DNA of 64,000 nt, from assembly GCF_020194175.1 (NCBI RefSeq), contig NZ_JADYVX010000032.1, positions 1-64,000 on the forward strand. Direction: 5' to 3'. Position 1 is the first letter of the stretch; each line of letters opens with the position of its first letter. The notes beneath the pieces are model-generated. The model did no database searches and was not told where the DNA came from. It worked only from the letters and a program-made list of their open reading frames with translations. The position numbers were made by a program, and so were the translations under genes. Of the stretch, positions 54,785 to 63,412 are shown piece by piece. Source of the stretch: Bradyrhizobium sp. BRP22 (GTDB lineage: Bacteria; Pseudomonadota; Alphaproteobacteria; Rhizobiales; Xanthobacteraceae).

Positions 54785-55285
54785 TCAGCCGCAGACCTGC
54801 ACCGGCTGCGTGCGCCAGCCGTGGGTGGTGTGGACGCGGCGGTTCGCGACGTAGCAATTGCCATTGTAGGTGTCGCCGTAGCCGTAATACGGATAGTTGT
54901 AGTCGTAGCCGTAGTACGGATAGTCGTAGGCATAGTCGTCGTAATAATAGGGATCGTACAGGCCGAAGCCGAAGCCTGTGCCGAAGGCGAAGCGCCGCCC
55001 ACGGAATCCGCCGAAGCCGCGATGAATGCCGCCGAAGCCGTTGTGGAAGCCGCCGCCAGCGAAGCCGCCGTGGAAACCACCGAAGCCGCCACGGAATCCA
55101 CCACCGCCAAATCCGCCACCGTGGAATCCACCGCCGCCAAAACCACCGCCGTGGAAGCCGCCGCCTCCACCGAAGCCGCCGCCGTGGCCGCCGCCTCCAC
55201 CACCGCGCGCCAACGCCACCGTCGGCGCCGCCGCAAGACCAACCGATGCGGCCGCCAACAATGCGATAACCATCTTGCGTAACAT
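54785..55285 (-). CDS. Exported Gly/His/Tyr-rich protein
   Basis: A 166-aa protein. The signal peptide is at 1-27 (VIALLAAASVGLAAAPTVALA). A Gly-rich region with FHGGG and FGGGG repeats (about 28-100) is followed by a Tyr/Asp-rich stretch (YDPYYYDDYAYDY) and a C-terminal Cys pair (NCYV ... QVCG). It is likely a cell-envelope or secreted structural protein. Low complexity makes homology uncertain. No regulator site seen in the 148-bp upstream gap. Confidence 0.8.
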   Translation of the reverse strand: MLRKMVIALLAAASVGLAAAPTVALARGGGGGGHGGGFGGGGGFHGGGFGGGGFHGGGFGGGGFRGGFGGFHGGFAGGGFHNGFGGIHRGFGGFRGRRFAFGTGFGFGLYDPYYYDDYAYDYPYYGYDYNYPYYGYGDTYNGNCYVANRRVHTTHGWRTQPVQVCG

Positions 55286-55433
55286 TACACCACTCCGTCA
55301 GAATCGCTCCCAGCCGCGATAGTCATGAGGTGGCGATCATTTGCGAGATCGCGATGCGCGCGCCGCTCAACTCCGTGAGAGCGGTGTTTAAATTCAAATT
55401 TAGAGACGGCGCACGATCGCGTGTTCGAGCATT

Positions 55434-56285
55434 TCACGTGTTCTTCACGAACGCGGCAAAGGCATCCGCATAATCCGGATGCCAGCGCGACAGCGCGGGA
55501 CGGTTCTCGACGACGTCGCCGACAGCCCAGAGGATGCGCCGCTCGTCGAGCTGCCGCGGCACGTCATTGTCGGGACAGAGGATGTAGAAGTCGCCGGCGT
55601 CGAGCCGTTCCATCATGAAGTCGATCGTCTGCTCCGGCGTCCACGCGCTGGCCGGCTTGTCGGCGCGACCGCGCGCGGTAAGCCCGGTGAAGACGAAACC
55701 GGGGATGAGCAGATGCGCGGTGAGGCGGCAGCCGGGCGTGTTGCGCAATTCATGCTGCAGCGCCTCGGTAAAGGCCTTCACGCCGGCTTTCGACACGTTG
55801 TAGGCGGGATCGCCGGGCGGCGTCGTGATGCCCTGCTTGGAGCCGGTATTGATGATAAGCCCTTCGCGTCCGCGCTCGATCATCTTTGGCACGAAGGCGT
55901 GCGTGCCGTTGATGATGCCCCACAGATTGACGCCAAGGATCCTCTGCCAGTTCTCGCGCGGGCCGAACATCTGGCTGCCCGGCTGAATGCCGGCATTGTT
56001 CATCAGGATGTCGGTGCCGCCGAACCGCTGCTGCACCGCGCCTTCCAGTCTCACGAGATCCTCGAAGCGGCTGACGTCGACGGTTTCGGTCATGATGCTG
56101 TCAGCGCCGCCGGGCGCGATCGATGACAGTTTTGTGGCGGCTTCCTTGAGACCGCTGGCGCTGACGTCCGCGACGCAGACCTTCATGCCCGACGCGGCGA
56201 AGCGCATGGCGGCGGCGAGCCCGATGCCGGATGCGCCTCCGGTGATCACGGCGACATGATTTGGCGACATGGCAGGATGGGGCAT
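55434..56285 (-). CDS. Short-chain dehydrogenase/reductase
   Basis: A 283-aa classical SDR. The cofactor motif is TGGASGIG (15-22), with NNAG in LMNNAGIQPG and the catalytic YxxxK in AYNVSKAG, preceded by Ser in NTGSKQG. A C-terminal extension reading FYILCPDNDVPRQLDERRI suggests a particular subfamily. NAD(P) specificity is unclear. ATG 56285 is chosen; the in-frame extension upstream is Arg/Cys-rich and not credible. Confidence 0.92.
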   Translation of the reverse strand: MPHPAMSPNHVAVITGGASGIGLAAAMRFAASGMKVCVADVSASGLKEAATKLSSIAPGGADSIMTETVDVSRFEDLVRLEGAVQQRFGGTDILMNNAGIQPGSQMFGPRENWQRILGVNLWGIINGTHAFVPKMIERGREGLIINTGSKQGITTPPGDPAYNVSKAGVKAFTEALQHELRNTPGCRLTAHLLIPGFVFTGLTARGRADKPASAWTPEQTIDFMMERLDAGDFYILCPDNDVPRQLDERRILWAVGDVVENRPALSRWHPDYADAFAAFVKNT

Positions 56286-56446
56286 GGTCTCTCTCCGACA
56301 AATATGTGGCGGCCTTCCGTAGGCTAACTCGTTGGGCATGCCATGCACGAAGCTGCATGGGAGGTCTTCATTGCCGCGCCAGCCGCGCCAAAGCCGGCAG
56401 CTTTTCTCGAACAAGCCGTGCCGGGCGCGGCAATGGCGGTGTTCGC

Positions 56447-56557
56447 CTCTTCGGGCCGGTGATCTCCGCAATCGCCTTCAAGGATACCGACGAACTGATC
56501 AAGCGCGCCAACGCCACGATGTTCGGCCTCGGCAGCGGCGTCTGGACCACCAATGAC
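56447..56557 (+). pseudogene. Fragment of an aldehyde dehydrogenase gene
   Basis: The frame encodes LFGPVISAIAFKDTDELIKR and ANATMFGLGSGVWTTND, the C-terminal region typical of ALDHs (FGPV..., GLxxGVWT). Nothing upstream restores the catalytic Cys domain, and it ends in other sequence. A short remnant left next to the OYE gene, consistent with past gene loss. Confidence 0.8.
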
Positions 56558-56639
56558 GGGTCGCCGTATGGCTTCCTTTTCAGCGGCGCGTGCCTCCCCT
56601 ATAGTGCCTGATAACGACAACACAAAATTCGGGGCAGGC

Positions 56640-57767
56640 ATGAAATTCCCGTCGCTGTTCTCTCCTCTCAAGATCGGTCCCTATCAGCTCCAGCATCGCG
56701 TGGTGATGGCGCCCTTGACGCGGATGCGCGCGGAAAAGCCCTCGCTCGCGCCGCGGCCGTTGAACGTGGAATATTATTCCCAGCGCGCCACCCCGGGCGG
56801 CCTGATCATCGCGGAGGCCTCGCCTGTGGTGAATACCGGGTTCGGCAGCCCCGGAATTCCCGGCATCTACAGCGAGCAGCAGATTGCCGGCTGGCGGAAA
56901 GTGGTCGATGCGGTGCACGCCAAGGGCGGCATCATCTTCCTGCAACTCTGGCATGTCGGACGCGTCTCGCATTCCTCGTTCCAGCCCGGCGGCGCGCTGC
57001 CGGTGGCTCCTTCGGCGGTGGCAATCTCGCCGGAATTCAAGGCGGTGACGGCTGACGGCAAGGTCGTCGATTACGAGACGCCGCGGGCGCTCGAAACCAG
57101 CGAGATTCCCGGCGTGATCGAGGCATACCGGGACGGCGCGAGGAACGCGCTAAAGGCGGGTTTTGACGGCGTCGAGATCCACGGCGCCAATGGCTATCTG
57201 ATCGAGCAGTTCCTGCAGTCGCGCAGCAACCTGCGCACTGATCAATATGGCGGCTCCATCGAGAACCGCGTGCGCTTCCTGCTGGAAGTGACGAAGGCCG
57301 TGATCGAGGTCTGGGGCGCGAACCGCGTCGGCGTCCGGCTGTCGCCCTACGGCATCGCCAATGGCAGCGGCGAAGCCGATCCGATGCCGCTCTATAGCCA
57401 CGCGATCAAGTCGCTCGATCCGCTCGGGCTTGCCTATCTGCACTTCATCGAGCCGCGCTCCTCCGGCGCCGGCCGGGCCGAGGTCAATCACCAGAACGTG
57501 CCGTCGGCGATGGTGCTGTACCGTCCGATGTGGCGCGGCGTCCTGATCACCGCCGGCGGCTTCACCGGCGAGACCGCAGAAGCGGCGATCGCCGCGGGAC
57601 ACGCGGATGCAATCGCCTTCGGCCGCATCTTCATCTCCAATCCGGACCTGCCGCGACGGCTGCAGCACGGCTATCCGATAACGCCGTATAACCGCGCGAC
57701 CTTCTATGGCGGCGAGGAGAAGGGATATACCGATTATCCTGCACACGACGAGATGGCGCAGGCGTAA
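56640..57767 (+). CDS. Old Yellow Enzyme-family ene-reductase (NemA-like)
   Basis: A 375-aa FMN protein. N-terminal MAPLTRMRAE, active-site HGANGYLIEQFLQSRSNLRT and QYGGSIENR are family signatures. The QLWHVGR block near residue 100 is also typical. It reduces activated C=C bonds or nitro-compounds using NAD(P)H. ATG 56640 (GGCAGGC upstream) gives the normal start. An SDR is divergent and a GFA-like gene follows. Confidence 0.93.
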   Translation: MKFPSLFSPLKIGPYQLQHRVVMAPLTRMRAEKPSLAPRPLNVEYYSQRATPGGLIIAEASPVVNTGFGSPGIPGIYSEQQIAGWRKVVDAVHAKGGIIFLQLWHVGRVSHSSFQPGGALPVAPSAVAISPEFKAVTADGKVVDYETPRALETSEIPGVIEAYRDGARNALKAGFDGVEIHGANGYLIEQFLQSRSNLRTDQYGGSIENRVRFLLEVTKAVIEVWGANRVGVRLSPYGIANGSGEADPMPLYSHAIKSLDPLGLAYLHFIEPRSSGAGRAEVNHQNVPSAMVLYRPMWRGVLITAGGFTGETAEAAIAAGHADAIAFGRIFISNPDLPRRLQHGYPITPYNRATFYGGEEKGYTDYPAHDEMAQA

Positions 57768-57773
57768 GACGTT

Positions 57774-57855
57774 CGTCATTGCGAGAGAAGCGAAGCATCC
57801 ATGGCTCCGCACGGGGAGAGATGGATGCTTGGTCGCTTCGCGCTTCGCAATAACG
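57774..57855. repeat. Dispersed palindromic repeat D, copy 1
   Basis: CGTCATTGCGAGAGAAGCGAAG with complementary CTTCGCGCTTCGCAATAACG. The middle has ATCCATGGCTCC and GGATGC. The same family is at 60361-60442, where the match is closer to perfect (GTCATTGCGAGCG ... CGCAATGACGG). Confidence 0.8.
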
Positions 57856-57874
57856 AAGGAGACGGAACACCAAG

Positions 57875-58357
57875 ATGGCCAAAGCAGCCGCTGCGGGAGG
57901 TATCGCGTCGGGCCAATGCCTGTGCGGTGCGGTCCGGCTCGAGATCGACGTGCCGGCGCGCTGGGCCTGGCATGATCATTCCGCGCCAAGCCGCCGCGCG
58001 CATGGCGCGGCCTATGCGACCTATGTCGGGAGCTGGCGCAAGCGGTTCCGCATCATCGCAGGCGCCGATGCGATCACGCGCTACGAGGATCCGGCGACGA
58101 AGACCGTGCGCAGCTTCTGCGCAACCTGCGGGACGCCGCTATTTTACGAGCGCGCGCGTTCGCCGCACATGGTGAACATTCCGCGTGCGCTGTTCTCGGG
58201 CCGCACCGGCCGGCAGCCGCTGTATCACATCGCGATCGAAGAGTTGCAGGAGTGGACCTATACCGGCGAACCGCTGGTGCCGCTGAAGGGTTTTCCCGGC
58301 GTGGTCTGGCAGCGCTCGAAAAAGAAGAAGCGTCCCGATCGCGAAGGGATGTTTTGA
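57875..58357 (+). CDS. GFA-fold protein lacking the catalytic zinc cysteines
   Basis: 160 aa. The structural-zinc cysteines are present (QCLCGAVR and SFCATCGTPLFY). The catalytic-zinc motif, normally CHCxxCRRAHGA, reads DHSAPSRRAHGA, so all three Cys are replaced. Glutathione-dependent formaldehyde activation is thus unlikely. The C-terminus ends in a Lys/Arg-rich tail (RSKKKKRPDREG). It follows OYE with a repeat between. Confidence 0.78.
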   Translation: MAKAAAAGGIASGQCLCGAVRLEIDVPARWAWHDHSAPSRRAHGAAYATYVGSWRKRFRIIAGADAITRYEDPATKTVRSFCATCGTPLFYERARSPHMVNIPRALFSGRTGRQPLYHIAIEELQEWTYTGEPLVPLKGFPGVVWQRSKKKKRPDREGMF

Positions 58358-58362
58358 ATTTT

Positions 58363-58477
58363 CGTAGCCCGGGTGGAGCGCAGCGCAACCCGGGTTCGCG
58401 TCCGTGGCTCCCCGGATTACGCGGAGCCTGTCATCGGGCGCGCATTCGCGCGACCCGGTGGCTCCATCCGGGCTACG
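58363..58477. repeat. Dispersed palindromic repeat ('CGTAGCCCGGGT' type)
   Basis: CGTAGCCCGGGTGGAGCGCAGC with GGTGGCTCCATCCGGGCTACG at the other end. Inner arms are CACCGGG-like. It is typical of Bradyrhizobium intergenic repeats. It sits upstream of the ThDP enzyme gene. Confidence 0.8.
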
Positions 58478-58594
58478 GTCCTACGGCGCTACATCGCAAG
58501 GCAGCCATGATCCCAGGCGCGATTGCCCGGGGCCGGCAAGTTTGGTCATGATGCCTCCATCCCGCGCGCCAACGAGCCGAGGGTAGGAGGAGAC

Positions 58595-60259
58595 ATGAAG
58601 AACCGCATTACCGGGCGTTCGGCATTCCTGGCGCTGTTGAAGGACGAGGGCATCACGCATCTGTTCGGCAATCCCGGCACCACCGAATTGCCGATCATGC
58701 ATGCGCTGAAGGACCATCCCGACCTCACCTATGTGATGGCGATGCAGGAGAGCCTGGTGGTGGCGATGGCCGACGGGTTCAGCCGCGCTTCCGGCAAGCT
58801 GGTTGCCTGCAACGTCCATGTCGCACCCGGTCTTGGCAATGCGATGGGCTCGCTGTTCAACGCGAAATTCACCGGCACGCCGCTGATCCTCACCGCCGGC
58901 CAGCAGGAGCAGGGCCACGGATTGACGGAGCCCGTGCTTTACGGTCCGCTGGTACAGATGGCGGAGCCGCTGGTGAAATGGGCGGTCGAGGTGACGCGAC
59001 TGGAAGACCTGCCGCGCATCGTGCGCCGTGCCGCAAAGGTCGCGACCACGCCGCCGACCGGGCCGGTGTTCATCTCGCTGCCCGGCGATATCCTCAATTC
59101 CGAAGCCGGCATCGAGCTCGGCCGCGCGACCCGTGTCGACACCCGCGTGAAGCCGTCGGATGAATCGCTGCAGGCGCTGGCCGCGCGCATCCTCAAAGCG
59201 CAGCGGCCGGTGATCGTCACCGGCGACGAGATCGTCAAGAGCGATGCGCTGAACGAAGCCGCCGAACTCGCGGCAACGCTGGGCGCGCCGGCCTATCAAT
59301 CGTCGACGCCCTATGGCGCGCACTTCCTCTCCGAAAGCCCGTGCTTCATGGGCGCGATCGCGCGGGTGCAGAAGCTCGCGCGCGAGACGCTGGCGCCCTA
59401 CGATCTCATCATCGCGCTCGGCGGCGATCCGCTGCGGATGTCTGTCTATAGCGAGATCGATCCGCTGCCGGATGGGCTCGCCATCGTTCAGGTCGGTCTT
59501 GTCGACTGGGACCTGGCCAAGAACTACGGCGCGGAGATCGCGCTGAAGGCAGATGTGAAGGAAACCCTGCGTGCCTTGAACCCAGCGCTGAAGGCGGCCG
59601 GTGGCGCAGCGCTCGAGGCGCGTGCAAAGCAGGGCGTTGCGGCGCTGGCGGCGAAGAACTGGACTGCGAAGCGGAAGGCGCTGGTCGAGCAGATATCGAA
59701 AGCCGAGGGCACCTCGCCGATCGATCCGGACTGGCTGGCGCTGCAGGTGGTCGAGGCGATGCCTGACAATGCGATCCTGGTGGATGAAGGCCTGACCTCG
59801 TCGCGGCACATGATCTCCCTGCGGCCGCATCGCGGCCGCTACGGCTATCACGCGCTTGCCTCCGGCGGCATCGGCTGGGGACTACCGGCGTCCGTCGGCG
59901 TCAGCCTCGCCAATCCGCAGCGGCCGGTGGTGTGCTTTTCCGGCGACGGCAGCGCGATGTATTCGATCCAGTCGCTGTGGACGGCGGCCAACCACAAGCT
60001 GCCGCTGACATTTGTCATCGTCAACAATGGCGGCTACCGCATCATCAAGCAGCGCCTGCTCGCCTTCCATGGCGACGACCATTACGTCGGCATGGATTTC
60101 GTCGATCCGCCGGTTGATTTCACCGGCGTCGCGAAGTCGCTCGGGCTGGAGGCGATGAGGATCAGCGATCCCCGCGAATTGAAGGGCGCGCTTCGGTCGG
60201 CGTTCGGCCGGCCCGGCGCGAAGCTGATCGAGGTGGTGGTCAGCAACTCGGTGAATTGA
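58595..60259 (+). CDS. ThDP-dependent enzyme, benzoylformate decarboxylase-like
   Basis: A 554-aa protein in the acetolactate synthase/pyruvate decarboxylase superfamily. FGNPGTTELPIMHAL near the N-terminus, catalytic Glu about 52 (MAMQES), and the ThDP/Mg motif GDGSAMYSIQ ... NNGGYRI at about 450-478 are visible. GNPGT/SxEL is shared with benzoylformate decarboxylases (MdlC). It would decarboxylate an aromatic or branched 2-oxo acid. ATG 58595 has GGAGGAG upstream. It sits alone between repeats. Confidence 0.9.
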   Translation: MKNRITGRSAFLALLKDEGITHLFGNPGTTELPIMHALKDHPDLTYVMAMQESLVVAMADGFSRASGKLVACNVHVAPGLGNAMGSLFNAKFTGTPLILTAGQQEQGHGLTEPVLYGPLVQMAEPLVKWAVEVTRLEDLPRIVRRAAKVATTPPTGPVFISLPGDILNSEAGIELGRATRVDTRVKPSDESLQALAARILKAQRPVIVTGDEIVKSDALNEAAELAATLGAPAYQSSTPYGAHFLSESPCFMGAIARVQKLARETLAPYDLIIALGGDPLRMSVYSEIDPLPDGLAIVQVGLVDWDLAKNYGAEIALKADVKETLRALNPALKAAGGAALEARAKQGVAALAAKNWTAKRKALVEQISKAEGTSPIDPDWLALQVVEAMPDNAILVDEGLTSSRHMISLRPHRGRYGYHALASGGIGWGLPASVGVSLANPQRPVVCFSGDGSAMYSIQSLWTAANHKLPLTFVIVNNGGYRIIKQRLLAFHGDDHYVGMDFVDPPVDFTGVAKSLGLEAMRISDPRELKGALRSAFGRPGAKLIEVVVSNSVN

Positions 60260-60266
60260 GCTTTGC

Positions 60267-60345
60267 CGTCATTCCGGGGCACGCGAAGCGTGAACCCGGA
60301 ATCTCGAGATTCCGGGTTCGATGCTTGGCATCGCCCCGGAATGAC
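60267..60345. repeat. Dispersed palindromic repeat C, copy 3
   Basis: CGTCATTCCGGGGCACGCGAAG to CCCCGGAATGAC. The centre is the same CCCGGAATCTCGAGATTCCGGG palindrome split as CCCGGAATCT and its mirror. Close to copy 1 at 15559-15643. Eight bases after the ThDP enzyme stop. Confidence 0.85.
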
Positions 60346-60360
60346 AACCCCCATCAACCC

Positions 60361-60442
60361 GTCATTGCGAGCGAAGCGAAGCAATCCATCTCTCGGCACG
60401 CGGAGACGTGGATTGCTTCGTCGCTTCGCTCCTCGCAATGAC
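60361..60442. repeat. Dispersed palindromic repeat D, copy 2
   Basis: GTCATTGCGAGCGAAGCGAAG with CTTCGTCGCTTCGCTCCTCGCAATGAC at the other end. A long fold-back. It lies between the convergent ThDP enzyme and monooxygenase genes, where it may serve as a shared terminator-like structure. Confidence 0.85.
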
Positions 60443-60462
60443 GGTGTGAGACGGGGGCGCTC

Positions 60463-61851
60463 CTACTCCGCCGCCGTCGCGTGCGGCTCGATGCGGCAGC
60501 GGCTCGCCGGGTGCTCGCTCGTCAGCCGCGCGCGGCCCGCGCCGAATAGCTTCTCCCGCAGCGTGCCTTGCGCATAGTCCTGCTTGTACCTTCCGCGGCG
60601 AGTGAGTTCCGGCACCAGCATGTCGGCGATATCCTCGAAATCGCCAGGCGAGATCGCAAAGGCGACGTTGAGGCCGTCGACGTCGGTCTGTTCGAACCAA
60701 TGCTCAATCTCGTCGGCGACCTTGTCCGGCGTGCCGACCACGACCGGGCCAATGCCGCCGATGCCGACATGCTCGGCGACCTCGCGCACGGTCCAGATGC
60801 GATCGGGATCGGCGCGGGTGATGTTGTCCATCGCGGTGCGGCCGGCATCGTTGTGGACATGGCGAACCTCCTGGTCGAGGCCGTAGGTGGAGAAATCGAC
60901 GCCGGTCCAGCCGGACATCAGGGTCAGCGCGCCCTCATGGCTGATGTGGCGGCGATAGTCGGCATATTTCGCTTTCGCCTCGGCTTCGCTGCGGCCGAGG
61001 ATCACAGTCATCATGCTGAACATCAGGATCTCGGCGGGATTCCGGCCATGCTGTGCGGCGAGCTCGCGGATGGCGGAGACGCGCGGCGCGATCACCTTGG
61101 CCGATGGCCCTGACATGAACACGCATTCGGCATGCTCCGCGGCGAACTGCCGGCCGCGCGGCGAGGTGCCGGCCTGATAGAGCACCGGCGTGCGCTGCGG
61201 CGACGGCTCGCTCAGATGCAGCGCATCAAGGCGGAAATTCTTTCCCTCATGCCTCACCGGATGCACCTTGGCAGGATCGGTGAAGATGCTGCGGGCACAA
61301 TCGCGGATCGCGGCGTCGTCTTCCCAGCTTCCTTCCCAGAGCTTATAGACCACTTCCATATATTCGTCGGCGATGTCGTAGCGGTCGTCATGCGCCGTCT
61401 GCTTGTCCTTGCCGGAGCCGCGCGCGGCCGAGTCCAGATAGCCGGTCACCACGTTCCAGCCGACGCGGCCTTCGGTCAGATGATCGAGCGTCGACATCCG
61501 CCGCGCGAACGTGTAGGGCGGCTCGAAGGAGAGATTGCTGGTGACGCCGAAGCCGAGATGCCTGGTCACCGCCGCCATCGCCGGAACCAGCAACAGCGGA
61601 TCGTTCACCGGCGTCTGCGCGGCGTTGCGCAGCGCAGCGTCCGGCCCGCCGCCGAACACGTCATAGACGCCGAGCACGTCGGCGAGGAACAGGCCATCGA
61701 ACCGGCCGCGCTCCAGCGTCCTGGCAAGGTCGAGCCAGTAGGGCAGCCGGTTGTACTCCGCGGTGCGGTCGCGCGGATGGGTCCACAATCCCGGCGACTG
61801 ATGCGCCACGCAGTTCATGGCAAAGGCGTTGAGCCGGATCTGTTTTGTCAT
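60463..61851 (-). CDS. LLM-class flavin monooxygenase (NtaA/SnaA/DszA group)
   Basis: A 462-aa luciferase-fold protein. Family blocks are LNAFAMNCVAHQSPGLW near the start, GRFDGLFLADVLGVYD, FGVTSNLSFEPPYTFARRMS and GRVGWNVVTGYLDSAARGSG. Group members oxidise chelators (NTA, EDTA), sulfur heterocycles or similar with FMNH2 from a partner reductase. No reductase is adjacent. It is divergent from the M20 peptidase gene; a shared promoter region of 149 bp separates them. Confidence 0.92.
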   Translation of the reverse strand: MTKQIRLNAFAMNCVAHQSPGLWTHPRDRTAEYNRLPYWLDLARTLERGRFDGLFLADVLGVYDVFGGGPDAALRNAAQTPVNDPLLLVPAMAAVTRHLGFGVTSNLSFEPPYTFARRMSTLDHLTEGRVGWNVVTGYLDSAARGSGKDKQTAHDDRYDIADEYMEVVYKLWEGSWEDDAAIRDCARSIFTDPAKVHPVRHEGKNFRLDALHLSEPSPQRTPVLYQAGTSPRGRQFAAEHAECVFMSGPSAKVIAPRVSAIRELAAQHGRNPAEILMFSMMTVILGRSEAEAKAKYADYRRHISHEGALTLMSGWTGVDFSTYGLDQEVRHVHNDAGRTAMDNITRADPDRIWTVREVAEHVGIGGIGPVVVGTPDKVADEIEHWFEQTDVDGLNVAFAISPGDFEDIADMLVPELTRRGRYKQDYAQGTLREKLFGAGRARLTSEHPASRCRIEPHATAAE

Positions 61852-62000
61852 CTGGAAGGCTTTCGATACTTATTTCGTGGTGTGCCCAATGCAATTTTAG
61901 CAGAGCCCGACGTCGCCGCGCCACTTCCAGCACATGGCGTATCCCGATAATGAGGCCGGGAGAATAATCCGGTCGACAAGGCGCGACGAAAGGGAAAGTT

Positions 62001-63386
62001 ATGGCTGAGAGGGGTGATGCGATTGCTCGCGTTCGGCAGCATTTTCAATCGGGCGAGTTTCTTCGCGAGCTTGATCGACGCGTCGGCTACCGGACCGAAA
62101 GCCAGAATCCCGGCAGCGGCGCCGCGCTGCGGGCCTATCTCACGGAGAGTCTGCAGCCTGCGCTCGCCGAGCTCGATTTCAAGACCCGCCTGATCGAGTC
62201 GCCGACGGGCAAGGGCCCGTATCTGCTGGCCGAATATCTCGAGGACGCCGCGCGGCCGACCGTGCTCACCTATGGCCATGGCGACGTCGTCGACGGCATG
62301 ATCGGCGAATGGCGCGATAATCTCGATCCCTGGAAGACCACGATCAAGGGTGATCGCGTCTACGGCCGCGGGACCGCCGACAACAAGGGTCAGCACAGCA
62401 TCAATATCGCGGCGCTGCGTGCGGTGCGGGAGGTCAGGGGCGGCAGGCTCGGCTTCAACGCGAAGTTCATCATCGAGACCGGAGAGGAGATCGGCTCGCC
62501 CGACCTGCGGGCGGTCTGCGAAGCGCACCGCCAGGAACTCAAGGCCGATCTGTTCCTGGCCTCCGACGGGCCGCGGCTCTCGGCCGAGCGCCCGACAATC
62601 TTTCTCGGCTGCCGCGGCGGCAACCGCATCCATCTCGACGTCAACCTGCGCGAGGGCGGGCATCATTCCGGCAATTGGGGCGGCGTGCTCGCCAACCCCG
62701 CAACCATCCTGGCGAACGCAATCGCGAGCCTGGTCGACGGCAAGGGACGGATCAAGCTGGAGGCATTGAAGCCGCCGCCGATCTCGAACCGGGTCCGTGC
62801 GGCGCTGGCGGATGTGAAGGTCGAACCGGGCGCGGATGAGCCGGCGCTGTCGCCGGACTGGGGCGAGGAGGGGCTTTCGCCCGCCGAGCGACTCTATGCC
62901 TGGAACACGCTGGAGGTGCTGGCGATGTCCTCCGGCAATATCGCAAGCCCGGCGAATGCGATTCCGGGACATGCAAGCGCGGTGTTGCAGCTCCGCTTTG
63001 TCGTCGGCACCAGGCATCAGGACATCATTGATGCCGTGCGCACGCATCTGCACGCCAATGGCTTTCCGATGGTCGAAGTCAGCGGCGCCCAACGCTTTGC
63101 GGCGTCGCGGACCGACATGGATAGTCCCTGGATCGACTGGACCGCGGAATCGATCCGCAAGACGACCGGCAAGGCGCCGGCGATTCTGCCGAATTTCGGC
63201 GGCTCACTGCCGAACGACGTGTTTTCGGAAGGTCTGGGCCTGCCGACGATCTGGGTGCCGCATTCCTATCCCGGCTGCTCGCAGCACGCACCCGACGAGC
63301 ACATTCTGCTGCCGGTCACCGAGGAGGCACTCGCCATCATGGCCGGCCTGTTCTGGGATCTCGGCGAAACGGCGCGGAAATTCTAG
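62001..63386 (+). CDS. M20-family metallopeptidase
   Basis: A 461-aa zinc hydrolase. Metal ligands His93 and Asp127 lie in YGHGDVVDG and GRGTADNKGQ; the catalytic Asp is 95. Glu162-163 (ETGEEIG) and Asp188 (ASDGP) complete the M20 site. A dimerisation domain is inserted at about 210-340. It should cleave dipeptides, N-acyl or carbamoyl amino acids. ATG 62001 has AAAGGGA upstream. The downstream MFS gene follows 26 bp later, suggesting uptake and hydrolysis of one substrate. Confidence 0.9.
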   Translation: MAERGDAIARVRQHFQSGEFLRELDRRVGYRTESQNPGSGAALRAYLTESLQPALAELDFKTRLIESPTGKGPYLLAEYLEDAARPTVLTYGHGDVVDGMIGEWRDNLDPWKTTIKGDRVYGRGTADNKGQHSINIAALRAVREVRGGRLGFNAKFIIETGEEIGSPDLRAVCEAHRQELKADLFLASDGPRLSAERPTIFLGCRGGNRIHLDVNLREGGHHSGNWGGVLANPATILANAIASLVDGKGRIKLEALKPPPISNRVRAALADVKVEPGADEPALSPDWGEEGLSPAERLYAWNTLEVLAMSSGNIASPANAIPGHASAVLQLRFVVGTRHQDIIDAVRTHLHANGFPMVEVSGAQRFAASRTDMDSPWIDWTAESIRKTTGKAPAILPNFGGSLPNDVFSEGLGLPTIWVPHSYPGCSQHAPDEHILLPVTEEALAIMAGLFWDLGETARKF

Positions 63387-63412
63387 CGGGATCCCTCGGA
63401 AAGGCAGTGGTG

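Noticed and set aside
55026..55322. Pro-rich 98-codon frame opposite the Gly-rich gene
   Set aside because: Direct shadow of Gly codons (GGN/CCN) on the other strand.
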